Positions 17,153 to 26,740 of a stretch of DNA of 64,000 nt are shown one piece after another. The notes under the pieces are model-generated. The model was not told the DNA's origin and did no database searches. It saw only the letters and a list, made by a program, of their open reading frames with translations. The DNA comes from an uncultured Prevotella sp. (GTDB lineage Bacteria > Bacteroidota > Bacteroidia > Bacteroidales > Bacteroidaceae). Location of the stretch: the NCBI GenBank assembly GCA_902464615.1, contig CABQKA010000007.1, positions 27,561 to 91,560 of the forward strand, read 5' to 3'. The position numbers and the translations under genes are program-made. The first letter of the stretch is position 1. The number at the start of each line of letters is the position of its first letter.

Positions 17153-17215
17153 ACGGGGCTAAGCCCAAAAAGAACGGGGCTAAGGGAAGAAAAAATTTCC
17201 CTTAGCCCCGTTTCC
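17153..17215. repeat. 21-bp array C (3 units) with a perfect hairpin
   Basis: Units start at 17153, 17174 and 17195. Units two and three pair perfectly over 15 bases (17174-17188 with 17197-17211), leaving an eight-base A-rich loop and a short T-run on the plus strand. It lies between the convergent tatD and GH89 genes and is well suited to terminate tatD transcription. Confidence 0.8.
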
Positions 17216-17226
17216 GCATGCTGAAG

Positions 17227-17243
17227 CCGCCGCGACGCGGCGG
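17227..17243. terminator. Small GC-rich palindrome
   Basis: CCGCCGCGACGCGGCGG is a perfect 8+1+8 inverted repeat between array C and the GH89 stop. With a one-base centre and no U-tract, a terminator role is weakly supported. Confidence 0.3.
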
Positions 17244-17288
17244 TCACCGGCACCGCGGCGCTCCTGTGCCAGAGACGGCACGGGCGCA

Positions 17289-19505
17289 TCATTGGCCACC
17301 CAGGACGGCGCCACGATATTTCCTCACCAGGCGACGCGCCACTTCCACGCCGTCGGGACGCGGTTCGGCCGGTCCGCAGTCTGTCCCCGAAAGCGCCCAC
17401 TCCGTCTCGAAATCCAGGACTGACGAACGGAAGCGTGCCTCGTCGAACGGCCTGCCCGCCGCCATGTCGGCCGACAACGCCTGGAGGAAACGTCTCCAGC
17501 GGGCAGCGTAGAAGCCTGAGGTCAGCCCCGCCAGGGAGCGGTTGGCATAGTCGTTGAGCGATTGCCCGCGCTCGCCCCACGTAGTGAGCAGTGTGCGCGC
17601 GTTGCGCCGGAAATAGGCCCGCTCTTCGGGCGTTTCGCCCATCTCCTCGGCCTGCCGCTGCCACGGTGCGAAGAGGAAGTCTGCGTGGCATGAAAGCAGC
17701 AGTTCCAGGTCGTCCAGGAGTCCGGACATGCGTCCCGCCTGGCACATCACGTCCCGCGCGTCGCCGCGGCGGTAAGCGGCCGTCAGGCTGTCGCGCAAGG
17801 TGCGGAAATGGTTGGACAGCACCTGCCGGCCCAAGTTGACCAGGTCGTAACAATAATCCGCGTGCAAACGCCGCCCGCCTCCTGCCCCGGCAAACGTTTC
17901 CCAGATGCGGAAAAGCGTGCGGTTGTCATAAGGCAAAGCGGGATTCGTGGTCCAATTGCCCGTGCCGCCCAGCGAGGGTCTGGCATTCGTCAAAGCCCCT
18001 TGCCCCAGCTTCGACGGTGCTACGTAGACGCTGTCGGCCAGCGCCAGCCAGGCACGCCGCAACTCCGGCAACGCGGCCCCGGCGCGGCGGTCGGCCAGTG
18101 CCTCCAGCCAGGCCTCGTCCGTCAGTCCGGTGTCCCAGGCCTTTTCCAATACATATTCGTACATGAACATATTGACACCGAACGACTCGAGCGTAGCCCC
18201 GATGCCGGAGAGGCTGTTCGGGCCATCGCCGTCCAAGGCCTTCGCCAGCCTTCCGGACGTTTCGCGGAAATTGCCGGCAAGCATCGTGTTCCCGCCAAAG
18301 TTGCCCAAATAGCACCATAGGAAGGGCTGGCCGTAGAAACCCTCCGTACGCCGCCAAAGCTCCACGTTCTCGGCATAATAGTCCAGGAGAATGACGCGGT
18401 CCTGGGGGACGGCACGCAGGTATGCGCGGATGCGCTCCGGCGTCCAGTGCCCGCTGTCGTAATAAAAGAGCCAGGTCATCTGCAACCAGACGGCCTCGGG
18501 GTCGACGTCGGTCAACGTCCCGTAAAGATGGCGGGCGGCCCGGGCCAGATAGTCCGCCTCCCAACTGGGCGGTTCGATTTCGTTGAACGGGTCTATCCCG
18601 TAAATGTGGTCCGTGCCGTAGCGCCGCCGCTGTTCCTCAAGGAAGAGGCGCTGAATCCGGGCAAAGAGCGGGTCCATTGGGTCGAGGAAATAGCTGCGGT
18701 ATGCGTCGCGGAAACCGCCCCATGAACTCATCCGCGAGATGCGGGCTTCGGGAAAGACTTGCTTAAGCGCCGGCGGCACATGGCCGGAGAAAGCAGGCAG
18801 CACCGGCCGCATGCCCAGCTCGCGCTCCCGCGCCACGATGCGCTGCTGCAAGCGCGCCTGGCCTTCGATGAAGGACTCGGGCAACGGGCCTTGGAAGCGG
18901 TCCAAGTTCAGCATACGGTGCCAGGGCAGGTGGGCAGGCCCGGTGAAATAGGCCCGTACCGAATCGGCGGGAATGCCCAGGTCCGTCCACACTTTGAGCC
19001 AGATGGCTTCCTGCCCGGTTATGGCCAGCGGCATGTTCACACCGTTCAAGGCCATCCAGTCTATGAAGCGTTCCCAATCCGCCCATTGCCACCAGGGCAT
19101 GGTGTATCCGAACGTACAATAGTTCAGGAAAAAACGCTGGGGGACGCGGGCCTGAACCCTTACGGGACGGGACAGGACGGGCAGGCCCGCAGGCAGTTCG
19201 ACCGCATTGCCCGCGAGCCAGGACACCGTAGTGCGGCAGTAGTATTTCAAGTAATGATTCAGCCCCACGGCCATTGCCCCGGCGGAGTTGCCGCAGACGC
19301 GCAGCCTGCCGTCGGGGAGTGTCTCCAGCTGGAATACGTCGTGGCCGCCGGGTGCCGGGACTATTTTCCGGAAAGTAATGCTGTCGGCCCGCTCGCCCAA
19401 AATGCGCCGGGCCAGCGCTGCCGCGGCGGCCGCATCGCCCCGTGCCGACAGCGGCAGGCAAGCGGCAGCCATGAACAAGGAAAGAACAAATATACGGAAA
19501 CTCAT
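17289..19505 (-). CDS. Alpha-N-acetylglucosaminidase (GH89, NAGLU family)
   Basis: This 738-residue secreted enzyme has a signal peptide ('FVLSLFMAAACLPLSARG') and the NAGLU three-domain layout. The catalytic barrel contains 'CTFGYTMPWWQWADWERFID', 'IYGIDPFNEIEPPSW' (acid/base Glu) and 'PFLWCYLGNFGGN'. GH89 enzymes remove terminal alpha-linked GlcNAc, as in heparan sulfate or alpha-1,4-GlcNAc-capped gastric mucin O-glycans. With fucosidases and beta-galactosidases as neighbours, mucin glycans are the likelier target. It is the last gene of a six-gene same-strand block of glycosidases. The substrate is inferred from context. Confidence 0.93.
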   Translation of the reverse strand: MSFRIFVLSLFMAAACLPLSARGDAAAAAALARRILGERADSITFRKIVPAPGGHDVFQLETLPDGRLRVCGNSAGAMAVGLNHYLKYYCRTTVSWLAGNAVELPAGLPVLSRPVRVQARVPQRFFLNYCTFGYTMPWWQWADWERFIDWMALNGVNMPLAITGQEAIWLKVWTDLGIPADSVRAYFTGPAHLPWHRMLNLDRFQGPLPESFIEGQARLQQRIVARERELGMRPVLPAFSGHVPPALKQVFPEARISRMSSWGGFRDAYRSYFLDPMDPLFARIQRLFLEEQRRRYGTDHIYGIDPFNEIEPPSWEADYLARAARHLYGTLTDVDPEAVWLQMTWLFYYDSGHWTPERIRAYLRAVPQDRVILLDYYAENVELWRRTEGFYGQPFLWCYLGNFGGNTMLAGNFRETSGRLAKALDGDGPNSLSGIGATLESFGVNMFMYEYVLEKAWDTGLTDEAWLEALADRRAGAALPELRRAWLALADSVYVAPSKLGQGALTNARPSLGGTGNWTTNPALPYDNRTLFRIWETFAGAGGGRRLHADYCYDLVNLGRQVLSNHFRTLRDSLTAAYRRGDARDVMCQAGRMSGLLDDLELLLSCHADFLFAPWQRQAEEMGETPEERAYFRRNARTLLTTWGERGQSLNDYANRSLAGLTSGFYAARWRRFLQALSADMAAGRPFDEARFRSSVLDFETEWALSGTDCGPAEPRPDGVEVARRLVRKYRGAVLGGQ

Positions 19506-19572
19506 AGTCCTATATTTTTATAAACACCGGGCCGGGAAAGCATGAATCCTTCCCGTCCGTACAAAAGCAAAC

Positions 19573-21846
19573 TCACTCCGCAACGCACCACACGTAGCCG
19601 CGCGCCGGAATGTTCACCTTGACCAGCGCATTGCCGTCGGCATCCAGCTGATAGCTGCGGGCGGGCCCGTCGCCGAAACGAATGCTGGCCTTATTCTTCA
19701 AGCCAGAATAATAAAGCGGCAAGCTGACCGTGCGCTCCATCGGCTTGTCCGTAGGATTATAGAACACGGCCAGCGCACGCTCCTTCCCCCACGGGTCTAC
19801 GTGCATCAGCCCGTCCCAGTCCACGCCGTCGGGACGGCGCAAGTGGATGATGTCGCTGTTCAGGATGCGACGGTGCTGCTTATACCACGACACGATTTCG
19901 GCCACAGCGTCGCGCGTGGCCGGAGTGTCGTAGAGCCGCCTGCCGCGGTAGCAAGCCTGCACGCCGGAGCTGTAGTTCTGGAACATCAGGGTGCGGTATT
20001 CCCAAAGATGCTCGGCCAGGGGTTCAAGCGTAGCCGCCGCGCCGCCGCCATGATACTGCGTAAGCGGGACAAAGCTCCAGAGGCCCGTAACGGGGCGCTC
20101 CCACGTGCAGTCGTAGTTCAGCTGGCGGGTGTGCATAATCTGGCGGTCGCGGGGCAATGACCAGTTCACCTCCCGGTAGCCGATGCTGACCTTCGTGGAG
20201 CCGTTCAAATAATAGAAGTCGGGGACGTTGAGATAAACGCCCTGACGGCACAAGCGGCGGTAGAAATTGGCAATCTTATAAAACTGATTCCACTGCGAAT
20301 CCCGCAGGCCCCGATGATGCGCATGGCGCGTGGAGGCACAGACGTCGCCGGGATACGAGCCGTCGTTCTCGAAGCAGGTCATGCCCGTCCGCTCCAGGAA
20401 AGTCTGAATACGCTCAAAATAATCATATCCCCAATCGGAGCAAAGGCAAGGCGAATTGCCGAAAGTCATCCCGCCGGGCTTTCCCGTGGCCGGGCTGATG
20501 GCATCCACGCTATCGTTCACGCTGCGGCTGGCCAGGAGGGAATAGCAGCCCAGCTCTATGCCGCGGCTGTGCGCATAGTCTGCCAAGTCGCGGTATTTGC
20601 GGATGTTCTTTTCCGAAATATCCTCTGCATTCAGCCCGGAGCCGAAACTGATGATAATCATTTCGTAGCCCGTAGCCGCACACTGGTCGACCGCGCGGCG
20701 TATATCGAGCGAATCGGACGACGTCAGGTGCATGAATATCGGATTCTGCGTTGTCCAAGGCGCAATGCCCCGATAGAAACGCCGCAAGAAAAGTCCCTTG
20801 CGCTCGCGGTCATCGCTGTCGAAGGGCATCTCGTAGACGCGGAACGTACGCAGCGAGCCGCCGGCCGGCACGTGCTGGTCCGGTCCCAACGGCGGTGTGA
20901 CTTCAAGCATACAGGGCGTCTGAAGCAGATAATTACGCTGCGAAGTATAGGCCGTATCGGTATTCCAATGCTCGGTGATGTCGGTTTCAGGCTCCGTGAA
21001 GCTACCGCCGCAGTTATAGTCACTTTCCACATGCACGTTTGGCAAGCGGAAACGGGAAGGGTCGCCGCCGGACGGGGACTCACCTTCCACGAAAGCCAGC
21101 CGCTCCACGCAGAAGCTGTCGACTACCACCGCGTCGGCCGTAAGGTTATACAGTTCCATTTCCTTACGGAAAACGGGCAGCTCGTCGTAAAGTCCTACGC
21201 GGACCACTACCTGCAAGCCTTCCGCATGGCCTGTCCCGTGCAATTTGAAAGAAAGCTGGACCCCTCCCGCTACTGTGCTGTCGAGCGCCCAGCGCGTGGG
21301 TTTCCATTTCATGTCGTCGGCCATGCGTTCCACGCTGAAATCTTCCAAGACAAAAGCCTCCGGGAGGGGGCGCATGTCGTCTATCCACTGCGGCAAGAGA
21401 TAGCCCCGCTCGGGCTGCCCGGCCAGTCCGCCCACGTCGTGAGCACGGCCGTTCACCCAAAACGTGCCCTCGCCGCTTACCGCACGCAAGAGACTCTCTC
21501 CAGTCATACGGTTCACGAAAGCCGTAGTGGCCAATGCCGGCCACAAGCGGAACTCGCGCGCCACCATGGCATTGGCCAGCACCAGCCCTTTCCCGTCGGC
21601 CGTGCGGTACACCTTGGCCGAAGAGCGCTCCGGAGTCAGCAGCCAGTCAAAAGACGTTCGTTCTGACACATTACTCTCCCAAACCGGCAAGCCGGAGGCC
21701 GCAGCCGCCATGCGTGCCGAATCCGACGCCGACACAAAGCCAGAAACACAAGCGTCGGGCAACGGCGCACGGCCTGCCGCGCTACCCCCCGTTGCCACTG
21801 CCCACAGCAAAAGAGCCGGCAGGCAAGTACGGTATATTCTTCTCAT
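19573..21846 (-). CDS. Alpha-galactosidase-like (clan GH-D-like) glycoside hydrolase
   Basis: The 757-residue product has a signal peptide ('CLPALLLWAVATGGSAAG'), a long N-terminal beta-sandwich-like region and a barrel-like centre (about 380-620). The centre includes 'YEMIIISFGSGLNAEDISEK' and 'ERTGMTCFENDGSYPGD', and a beta-rich C-terminal domain follows. The order resembles clan GH-D enzymes (GH27/GH36), in which the nucleophile lies in a K-x-D segment. Here the equivalent site may be the Asp of 'FENDGSYP', without the usual lysine. I cannot assign a CAZy family by eye. ATG 21846 was chosen over a TTG at 21855. The neighbours suggest it removes an alpha-linked hexose from host glycans. Confidence 0.62.
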   Translation of the reverse strand: MRRIYRTCLPALLLWAVATGGSAAGRAPLPDACVSGFVSASDSARMAAAASGLPVWESNVSERTSFDWLLTPERSSAKVYRTADGKGLVLANAMVAREFRLWPALATTAFVNRMTGESLLRAVSGEGTFWVNGRAHDVGGLAGQPERGYLLPQWIDDMRPLPEAFVLEDFSVERMADDMKWKPTRWALDSTVAGGVQLSFKLHGTGHAEGLQVVVRVGLYDELPVFRKEMELYNLTADAVVVDSFCVERLAFVEGESPSGGDPSRFRLPNVHVESDYNCGGSFTEPETDITEHWNTDTAYTSQRNYLLQTPCMLEVTPPLGPDQHVPAGGSLRTFRVYEMPFDSDDRERKGLFLRRFYRGIAPWTTQNPIFMHLTSSDSLDIRRAVDQCAATGYEMIIISFGSGLNAEDISEKNIRKYRDLADYAHSRGIELGCYSLLASRSVNDSVDAISPATGKPGGMTFGNSPCLCSDWGYDYFERIQTFLERTGMTCFENDGSYPGDVCASTRHAHHRGLRDSQWNQFYKIANFYRRLCRQGVYLNVPDFYYLNGSTKVSIGYREVNWSLPRDRQIMHTRQLNYDCTWERPVTGLWSFVPLTQYHGGGAAATLEPLAEHLWEYRTLMFQNYSSGVQACYRGRRLYDTPATRDAVAEIVSWYKQHRRILNSDIIHLRRPDGVDWDGLMHVDPWGKERALAVFYNPTDKPMERTVSLPLYYSGLKNKASIRFGDGPARSYQLDADGNALVKVNIPARGYVWCVAE

Positions 21847-21987
21847 AAGGGTCAATTTAACTATGTGATTCTACTTCATCCTTCTTTCTCAAGGCCTTGC
21901 CTGAAAGACATTGCCCGACGCCAGCCCGAACGGGCCGACGCCGAGCAACATAGGCGAAACTGCAAAACGCAGCATGGCTCATTTATT

Positions 21988-24336
21988 CTACTTCAAAGGA
22001 AAAGGCTCCGGACTGACATATACTTTCACATCCTTTACCGCCGCGGGAGCCTCATGCTCCATGCGGGGCAATACACGCAAGCCTGTCACCGTCTGCGTCG
22101 CCCCCAAGTCGATCACCACGGCATGCGGGAAATCGCTTCCGTCGGCCGTAGACCAATAAGTAGACTCCTGGAGGTCGTACACCTTTTCTGCAGTGTAATT
22201 GCCCCAGCTCGTGCTTTCACTGTCGGCATACTTGATAAGCCAATCCTGACGGGGCAGCGGTTTGCCGTCCGGGCCGAGCAGATAAAGCTCGGCAATGGCA
22301 GCCGTCTTTCCGCCGTCCTGGGCATTAAGTGCTTCGATACAAACATAGCGCCCTGTGACAGGAGTACCGAACTTCAGCTCTTTCCATCCCCCTCCGGCAG
22401 GCAAGGTTCCGGAGAAGTTTGCCGTCGCACCGTCCAAACGCAAGGTTTCACCTTCTGCGCGGTGCGTCAAAGGCGCCTCGGCGTGCAGCTCATCCAGTAC
22501 AGGACGCTCCAGCCCGGCGACCTCTGCCTTTTTCGGGCCGAGCAAATCGAGGATAACAATCTCGTTTTTCCCTTTCTTCAGCCAGCAGCCCGGCAAATAA
22601 AGCGTTTGCTGCGGTCCAATGCGCCAGAAACGGCCCAGCGCATGGCCGTTGACCCAAACCATGCCTTTGCCCCAGGAGCGCAAATCCAAGAAGGTATCGC
22701 CCACGCGGTCCAAGCTAAACGTCGCACGATAGTAAGCCGGTGCTTCCTGCGCCGCGCCAGGATGGAAATCCTTGTCTGCTGCAAAGTCAGCCTCAGGCGG
22801 GAGGCTGTACACATCCCATCCTATCAACTCTTGGCGGTTTCCGTCGGTCAGCAGACATACTGCATTCGTTATGCCTTTACGGTCGTGGATAGTGCGGTCA
22901 AAATTAACGCGGCCCATGGCCTCTACCAAGATGTCAAGCTGCGTACCGGCCGGCAACTGCGGCAGACGCAACGTGTTTTCACCCCGACGACGGTCCAAGC
23001 GGCCCAAAAGTTTCCCGCCGGCATAAACTTGTGCCCAATCGTGCACGTCATCTATCAGAAGTACGGTTCCTTCAGCCACAGCCGGCAACTGCGTGCGGTA
23101 GAGAATAGTTCCCCAGCCCTGGTCGAACTGCTCCATCGGCTTCACGGAGTCGCTATGCACGGGGCGGGGCAAATTGTCGAACAGGGGAGCTACCTCCGTC
23201 AAAGCAAAAGCTGGAACAGAGATAACGGGAATAGGTTCCGGCACCGGTGGCGCTACTTGTCCGGAATCCAGATACTGCATGAGCATCTCACGCAATTCGT
23301 GATACTTCGGAGTTGCCCAGCCGGCCTCGCTGATAGGCGCGTCATAATCATAAGAAGAGCACATCGCCGAATAAGTCGGCGCATTCGCACCGCCCCAATG
23401 GCCGAACGTTGTCCCGCCGTGGACCATATATAGGGAGAACGATATGCCGCGGTCCAGCATGTCGCGTAAGCCTGCGACCATTTGCTTCGCGTCGCGCGTC
23501 TCGTGACGGCGGCCCCAATGGTCGAACCATCCGCTCCAAAATTCGCTACACATCAACGGGGATTCGGGCCTTACTTTACGCAACGGGGCGAACTGGGCGT
23601 CGATGTCCGCACCCGTGCCGAAATTAAGTGTCCACAGCAGGTCGTCCAATCCGTTGCGCTGGAATGTCGAGCTCCAATCACACTGGAAGAGCGGCACGTC
23701 CGTAAATCCTGCCTCGCGCACCATGTCGCGGATGCGGCTCATGTAAACTTTGTCCTCGGCGTATGCGCCGTACTCGTTCTCCACCTGCACCATAATAATG
23801 TTGCCTCCGCGTGAAATTTGCAAGTCTGCCAATTCACGTCCCAAGGCTTTCAGGTAAATCTCCGTGCGCTCCAGGAAATAAGGGTCGCTTGTCCGGACTT
23901 CTATGTCTTTCTTCTTCAACAGCCACCAAGGCAAACCGCCCATTTCCCACTCTGCACAGGCGTAGGGGCCCGGACGTAAGATGACGTAGAGACCTTCCTC
24001 GGCGGCCATCCGGCAGAAACGGGCCACGTCGCGCTGCCCCTTAAAGTTGAACTCGCCGGGACGCTCTTCATGGTAATTCCAAAATACATATACACAAACG
24101 GCGTTCATTCCCAAAGACTTGACCATACGCAAGCGATGACGCCAATAAGCCTCGGGAATACGGGGATAATGCAACTCGCCCGCCTTCACGACAAAAGGCC
24201 GGCCGTCCAGCAGGAGGTGTCCCTTTCCCAAAGCAAACGTGTGGTGCTCCTTACGCCCTGCGGCAGAAACCGCACCCAGGCAAAAGACAAGCAACAACGC
24301 AAGAATTGTTTTGATACTAACGTGGTTATGACTCAT
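21988..24336 (-). CDS. Beta-galactosidase (GH35) with C-terminal discoidin-like domain
   Basis: The 782-residue secreted protein has a signal peptide ending near residue 26. Its GH35 barrel carries 'GELHYPRIPEAYWRHRLRM', the acid/base in 'VQVENEYGAY' (Glu near 188) and the nucleophile in 'LMCSEFWSGWFDHWG' (Glu near 265). Beta-galactosidase jelly-roll domains follow. From about residue 640 an F5/8 type C (CBM32-like) region is visible ('GKTAAIAELYLLG', 'YWSTADGSDFPHAVVIDLG', 'VTGLRVLPR'). It removes terminal beta-galactose, probably in the periplasm or at the surface. ATG 24336 gives the clean signal peptide; the longer frame starts 14 residues earlier. It sits between the GH-D-like and GH95 genes. 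Confidence 0.94.
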   Translation of the reverse strand: MSHNHVSIKTILALLLVFCLGAVSAAGRKEHHTFALGKGHLLLDGRPFVVKAGELHYPRIPEAYWRHRLRMVKSLGMNAVCVYVFWNYHEERPGEFNFKGQRDVARFCRMAAEEGLYVILRPGPYACAEWEMGGLPWWLLKKKDIEVRTSDPYFLERTEIYLKALGRELADLQISRGGNIIMVQVENEYGAYAEDKVYMSRIRDMVREAGFTDVPLFQCDWSSTFQRNGLDDLLWTLNFGTGADIDAQFAPLRKVRPESPLMCSEFWSGWFDHWGRRHETRDAKQMVAGLRDMLDRGISFSLYMVHGGTTFGHWGGANAPTYSAMCSSYDYDAPISEAGWATPKYHELREMLMQYLDSGQVAPPVPEPIPVISVPAFALTEVAPLFDNLPRPVHSDSVKPMEQFDQGWGTILYRTQLPAVAEGTVLLIDDVHDWAQVYAGGKLLGRLDRRRGENTLRLPQLPAGTQLDILVEAMGRVNFDRTIHDRKGITNAVCLLTDGNRQELIGWDVYSLPPEADFAADKDFHPGAAQEAPAYYRATFSLDRVGDTFLDLRSWGKGMVWVNGHALGRFWRIGPQQTLYLPGCWLKKGKNEIVILDLLGPKKAEVAGLERPVLDELHAEAPLTHRAEGETLRLDGATANFSGTLPAGGGWKELKFGTPVTGRYVCIEALNAQDGGKTAAIAELYLLGPDGKPLPRQDWLIKYADSESTSWGNYTAEKVYDLQESTYWSTADGSDFPHAVVIDLGATQTVTGLRVLPRMEHEAPAAVKDVKVYVSPEPFPLK

Positions 24337-24377
24337 ATTTATATAAAGGTTTATGTTAATTTTCGTCTTTAACTGCA

Positions 24378-26726
24378 TTAGCGGGGGAGAAACGCCAATT
24401 GTACGTTTTGTCCCGGGCGCGTATCAAACTCCAGCACTCCCTCGCGCTCCGTGTAGTGCCCGCCTCGCACAGAGGATAAGCGCATTCCTTTCGGCGCGGC
24501 CACGCGAAGACGTCCGCCCCGCTCCGCTTCAAACGAGGCCTCGAGCGCGCCGCCACGTTTCCAGTTTGCGGAAACAAGGAAAGCTCCTTCGGCGCGAAGT
24601 GAGCGGAATGAGGCCTCCGGCCACGTTGAAGGCACGGCCGGAAAGAGGCGCACCGTCCCGCCCCAACTTTGGAGCAGCATTTCCTGAATCCCGGCGGCAA
24701 AAGCGAAATTGCCTTCAAGGGTAAAGGGGCGGTAAGTAAAGAGCGACATGCCCCGACCGCTTTGGTCGCCGTTGGCATGGAACGTATTCGGCAGGCAAAA
24801 GCATTCCGCAAACGTCCGCAGTGCGCGCTCCGCGCCATCGCCGTCTCCCAAGCGGGCTTTCAGGCATCCCTGCCAGGCATACGAATATCCCGTCCAATAA
24901 TCCGGCCCCATGCTGTCCAACCGGGCCACAGACGCGCGCAGTGTCCGCTCGGTTTCGGGACCATCGGCCGGCGTGAGCACTCCCAGCGGATAAATGGCCA
25001 CGAGGTGGGAGAAATGGCGGTGCGATGCGGCATAAGGCACTCCCGGCGCAATGGTCAGCGCGCCGTCTGCGCCCGTACTCAGTTGGGGCAATTCTGCCCT
25101 CAATGCGCGCCAATGCGCCGCTTCATCTGCCAAGTGGAGAGAATCGGCCATTTCGGCCGCGATGCGGAAAGCCGAATGCATCTGGGCCAGGTCAAAGTTG
25201 GTCATATCGCGAAACCACGCGGACGCGGCATTGTCGCCAAACTCCGGACTGGAGCTCAGGCGCAAACGGCGGAATCCTTTGTTGTCCACGTGCGACATCT
25301 GCTCCAGGAAGTGCGCCACGTCGCGGGCAAAAGGATAGGCCCGCAAAGCCAGAAACTCGGGATCGGCCGAATAGCGCCATTGCTGATAAAAATGATATGC
25401 CAGCCATGCGGAAACGGTCTGTGACATGGCATACTGAATCCAACCGCCCATCGGCTCGCCCGTCAAAGTGCAGACGCCGGGGACGTTAAGCCCCTCCACG
25501 CCGAAATACTCACGGGTATAACGCCGGTACACCGGCCGCTGTTTCCAGAGCGTGTTCACATAGCCGGCCGCCTCGCGCAAATGGTTGCCTGCATAGGCCG
25601 GCCAATAGCTGAGCTGCGTGTTCAGGTCGTGATGATAGTCGCCTTTCCATGGCGGCAACCCGCCGTCGTCGGCTGTCCAGACGGACTGGAGCGAAATGGG
25701 ATAACTGTCCTCGCGCGCCGCCGAGCCGAATTTATACATCTCGTTGTCGTACTGCCGCTGCAAAATGCTGTCGGGCAAAGTCACGGAGGACTCGCCCCAA
25801 TACGTTTTCCAATAGTCGCGATGGGAGCGGCTGTCGGATTTCCACCCGCGCTCCAAGGCGTCGCCCGCCTGGCTGGCTGCGACAGACGCTTTGTACGTTT
25901 GCCCGGGCAGGGTGGAAGCTATGCTCCACGTGCCGGTCAGCGTCTCGCCGTCCCGTTGCCAGCGCACCACCACATCATAACTGAATCCGCCCCAACCTTC
26001 CTGATGATACGTCAGCGTCTGCGGGCCGGATTCGACCTTGCCCTGCGGGTAGCCCAAACGTCCCAAGCCTTGCCCGTCAATGGAATTAGCCTGTCCGCCC
26101 GCGCCATGCTTGCCATAAGCTGGAGGAATAAGGACCGGGGTGAAATCTGCCGGCACTCCGTTGAAGCGGAACCAGCCTACGGGTTCTGTGGCGTGGACAA
26201 ACGTCTGCAACCTTGCTCCGCCGTCCCAGCGCACCTCGCACAGGGCATCCTGCAAGTAAAGCCGCACGTCGGCGACGCGGCCCAGCTTTTCGATGCCGGG
26301 AAACTCAAGCGCAGCGCCTGGGAGTTTGGAAGGCCCGGCCTGGGCTTCGTAAGGCGCGTCAAATTTGCGTTGCACCAGGCTGTAATCCCCGCTCTCGGCC
26401 TGCTCGCATACCCAGTCGAAGCGGTAATTCGGGCCGCTCAGGCTGTCCATGGGCCGTAAGTCCCACAGGTCTGAACGGTCTAACGAAAAACGCAACGCGT
26501 CGCCGCGCTGCCAGACGAGCGCGCCGACGGTCGCATTGCCCAAGGGAATGCCTTCGTCCCACGTAGGGGAAAGTTTGGAAAATTGCAGGTCCGTCTGCCG
26601 CGGCGTCGGAACCAGGTCGCCCGTCCCGCGACAGGCTGTAAATGCCGCGACGGCCACGGCAAGCAGCCAGCCGCTCCTCATGGAACGACTGGCCCGCCTG
26701 CTTCTATCAGACATAGGTAAGTCCAT
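24378..26726 (-). CDS. Alpha-L-fucosidase (GH95)
   Basis: The protein is about 780 residues with an N-terminal basic stretch, a hydrophobic segment and a lipobox-like 'AVAAFTAC', so a lipoprotein anchor is plausible. GH95 features include 'WDEGIPLGNATVGALVW' near the start of the catalytic part, 'HHDLNTQLSYWPAYAGNHL' with the Asn pair, 'YEFGDNAAS'-like acid/base surroundings ('SSSPEFGDNAASAWF'), and 'HRHFSHLVAIYPLG' near the C-terminal half. GH95 enzymes usually cleave alpha-1,2-linked fucose from host glycans, and some act on alpha-L-galactose. ATG 26714 is an equally good start. It follows the GH2 gene after 14 bases, which supports one operon. Confidence 0.92.
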   Translation of the reverse strand: MDLPMSDRSRRASRSMRSGWLLAVAVAAFTACRGTGDLVPTPRQTDLQFSKLSPTWDEGIPLGNATVGALVWQRGDALRFSLDRSDLWDLRPMDSLSGPNYRFDWVCEQAESGDYSLVQRKFDAPYEAQAGPSKLPGAALEFPGIEKLGRVADVRLYLQDALCEVRWDGGARLQTFVHATEPVGWFRFNGVPADFTPVLIPPAYGKHGAGGQANSIDGQGLGRLGYPQGKVESGPQTLTYHQEGWGGFSYDVVVRWQRDGETLTGTWSIASTLPGQTYKASVAASQAGDALERGWKSDSRSHRDYWKTYWGESSVTLPDSILQRQYDNEMYKFGSAAREDSYPISLQSVWTADDGGLPPWKGDYHHDLNTQLSYWPAYAGNHLREAAGYVNTLWKQRPVYRRYTREYFGVEGLNVPGVCTLTGEPMGGWIQYAMSQTVSAWLAYHFYQQWRYSADPEFLALRAYPFARDVAHFLEQMSHVDNKGFRRLRLSSSPEFGDNAASAWFRDMTNFDLAQMHSAFRIAAEMADSLHLADEAAHWRALRAELPQLSTGADGALTIAPGVPYAASHRHFSHLVAIYPLGVLTPADGPETERTLRASVARLDSMGPDYWTGYSYAWQGCLKARLGDGDGAERALRTFAECFCLPNTFHANGDQSGRGMSLFTYRPFTLEGNFAFAAGIQEMLLQSWGGTVRLFPAVPSTWPEASFRSLRAEGAFLVSANWKRGGALEASFEAERGGRLRVAAPKGMRLSSVRGGHYTEREGVLEFDTRPGQNVQLAFLPR

Positions 26727-26740
26727 ATTGACTCTGTTTG

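Noticed and set aside
21865..23433. Long open frame (522 codons) on the plus strand
   Set aside because: It is antisense to the GH35 gene, with no domain, no promoter and no signal peptide.
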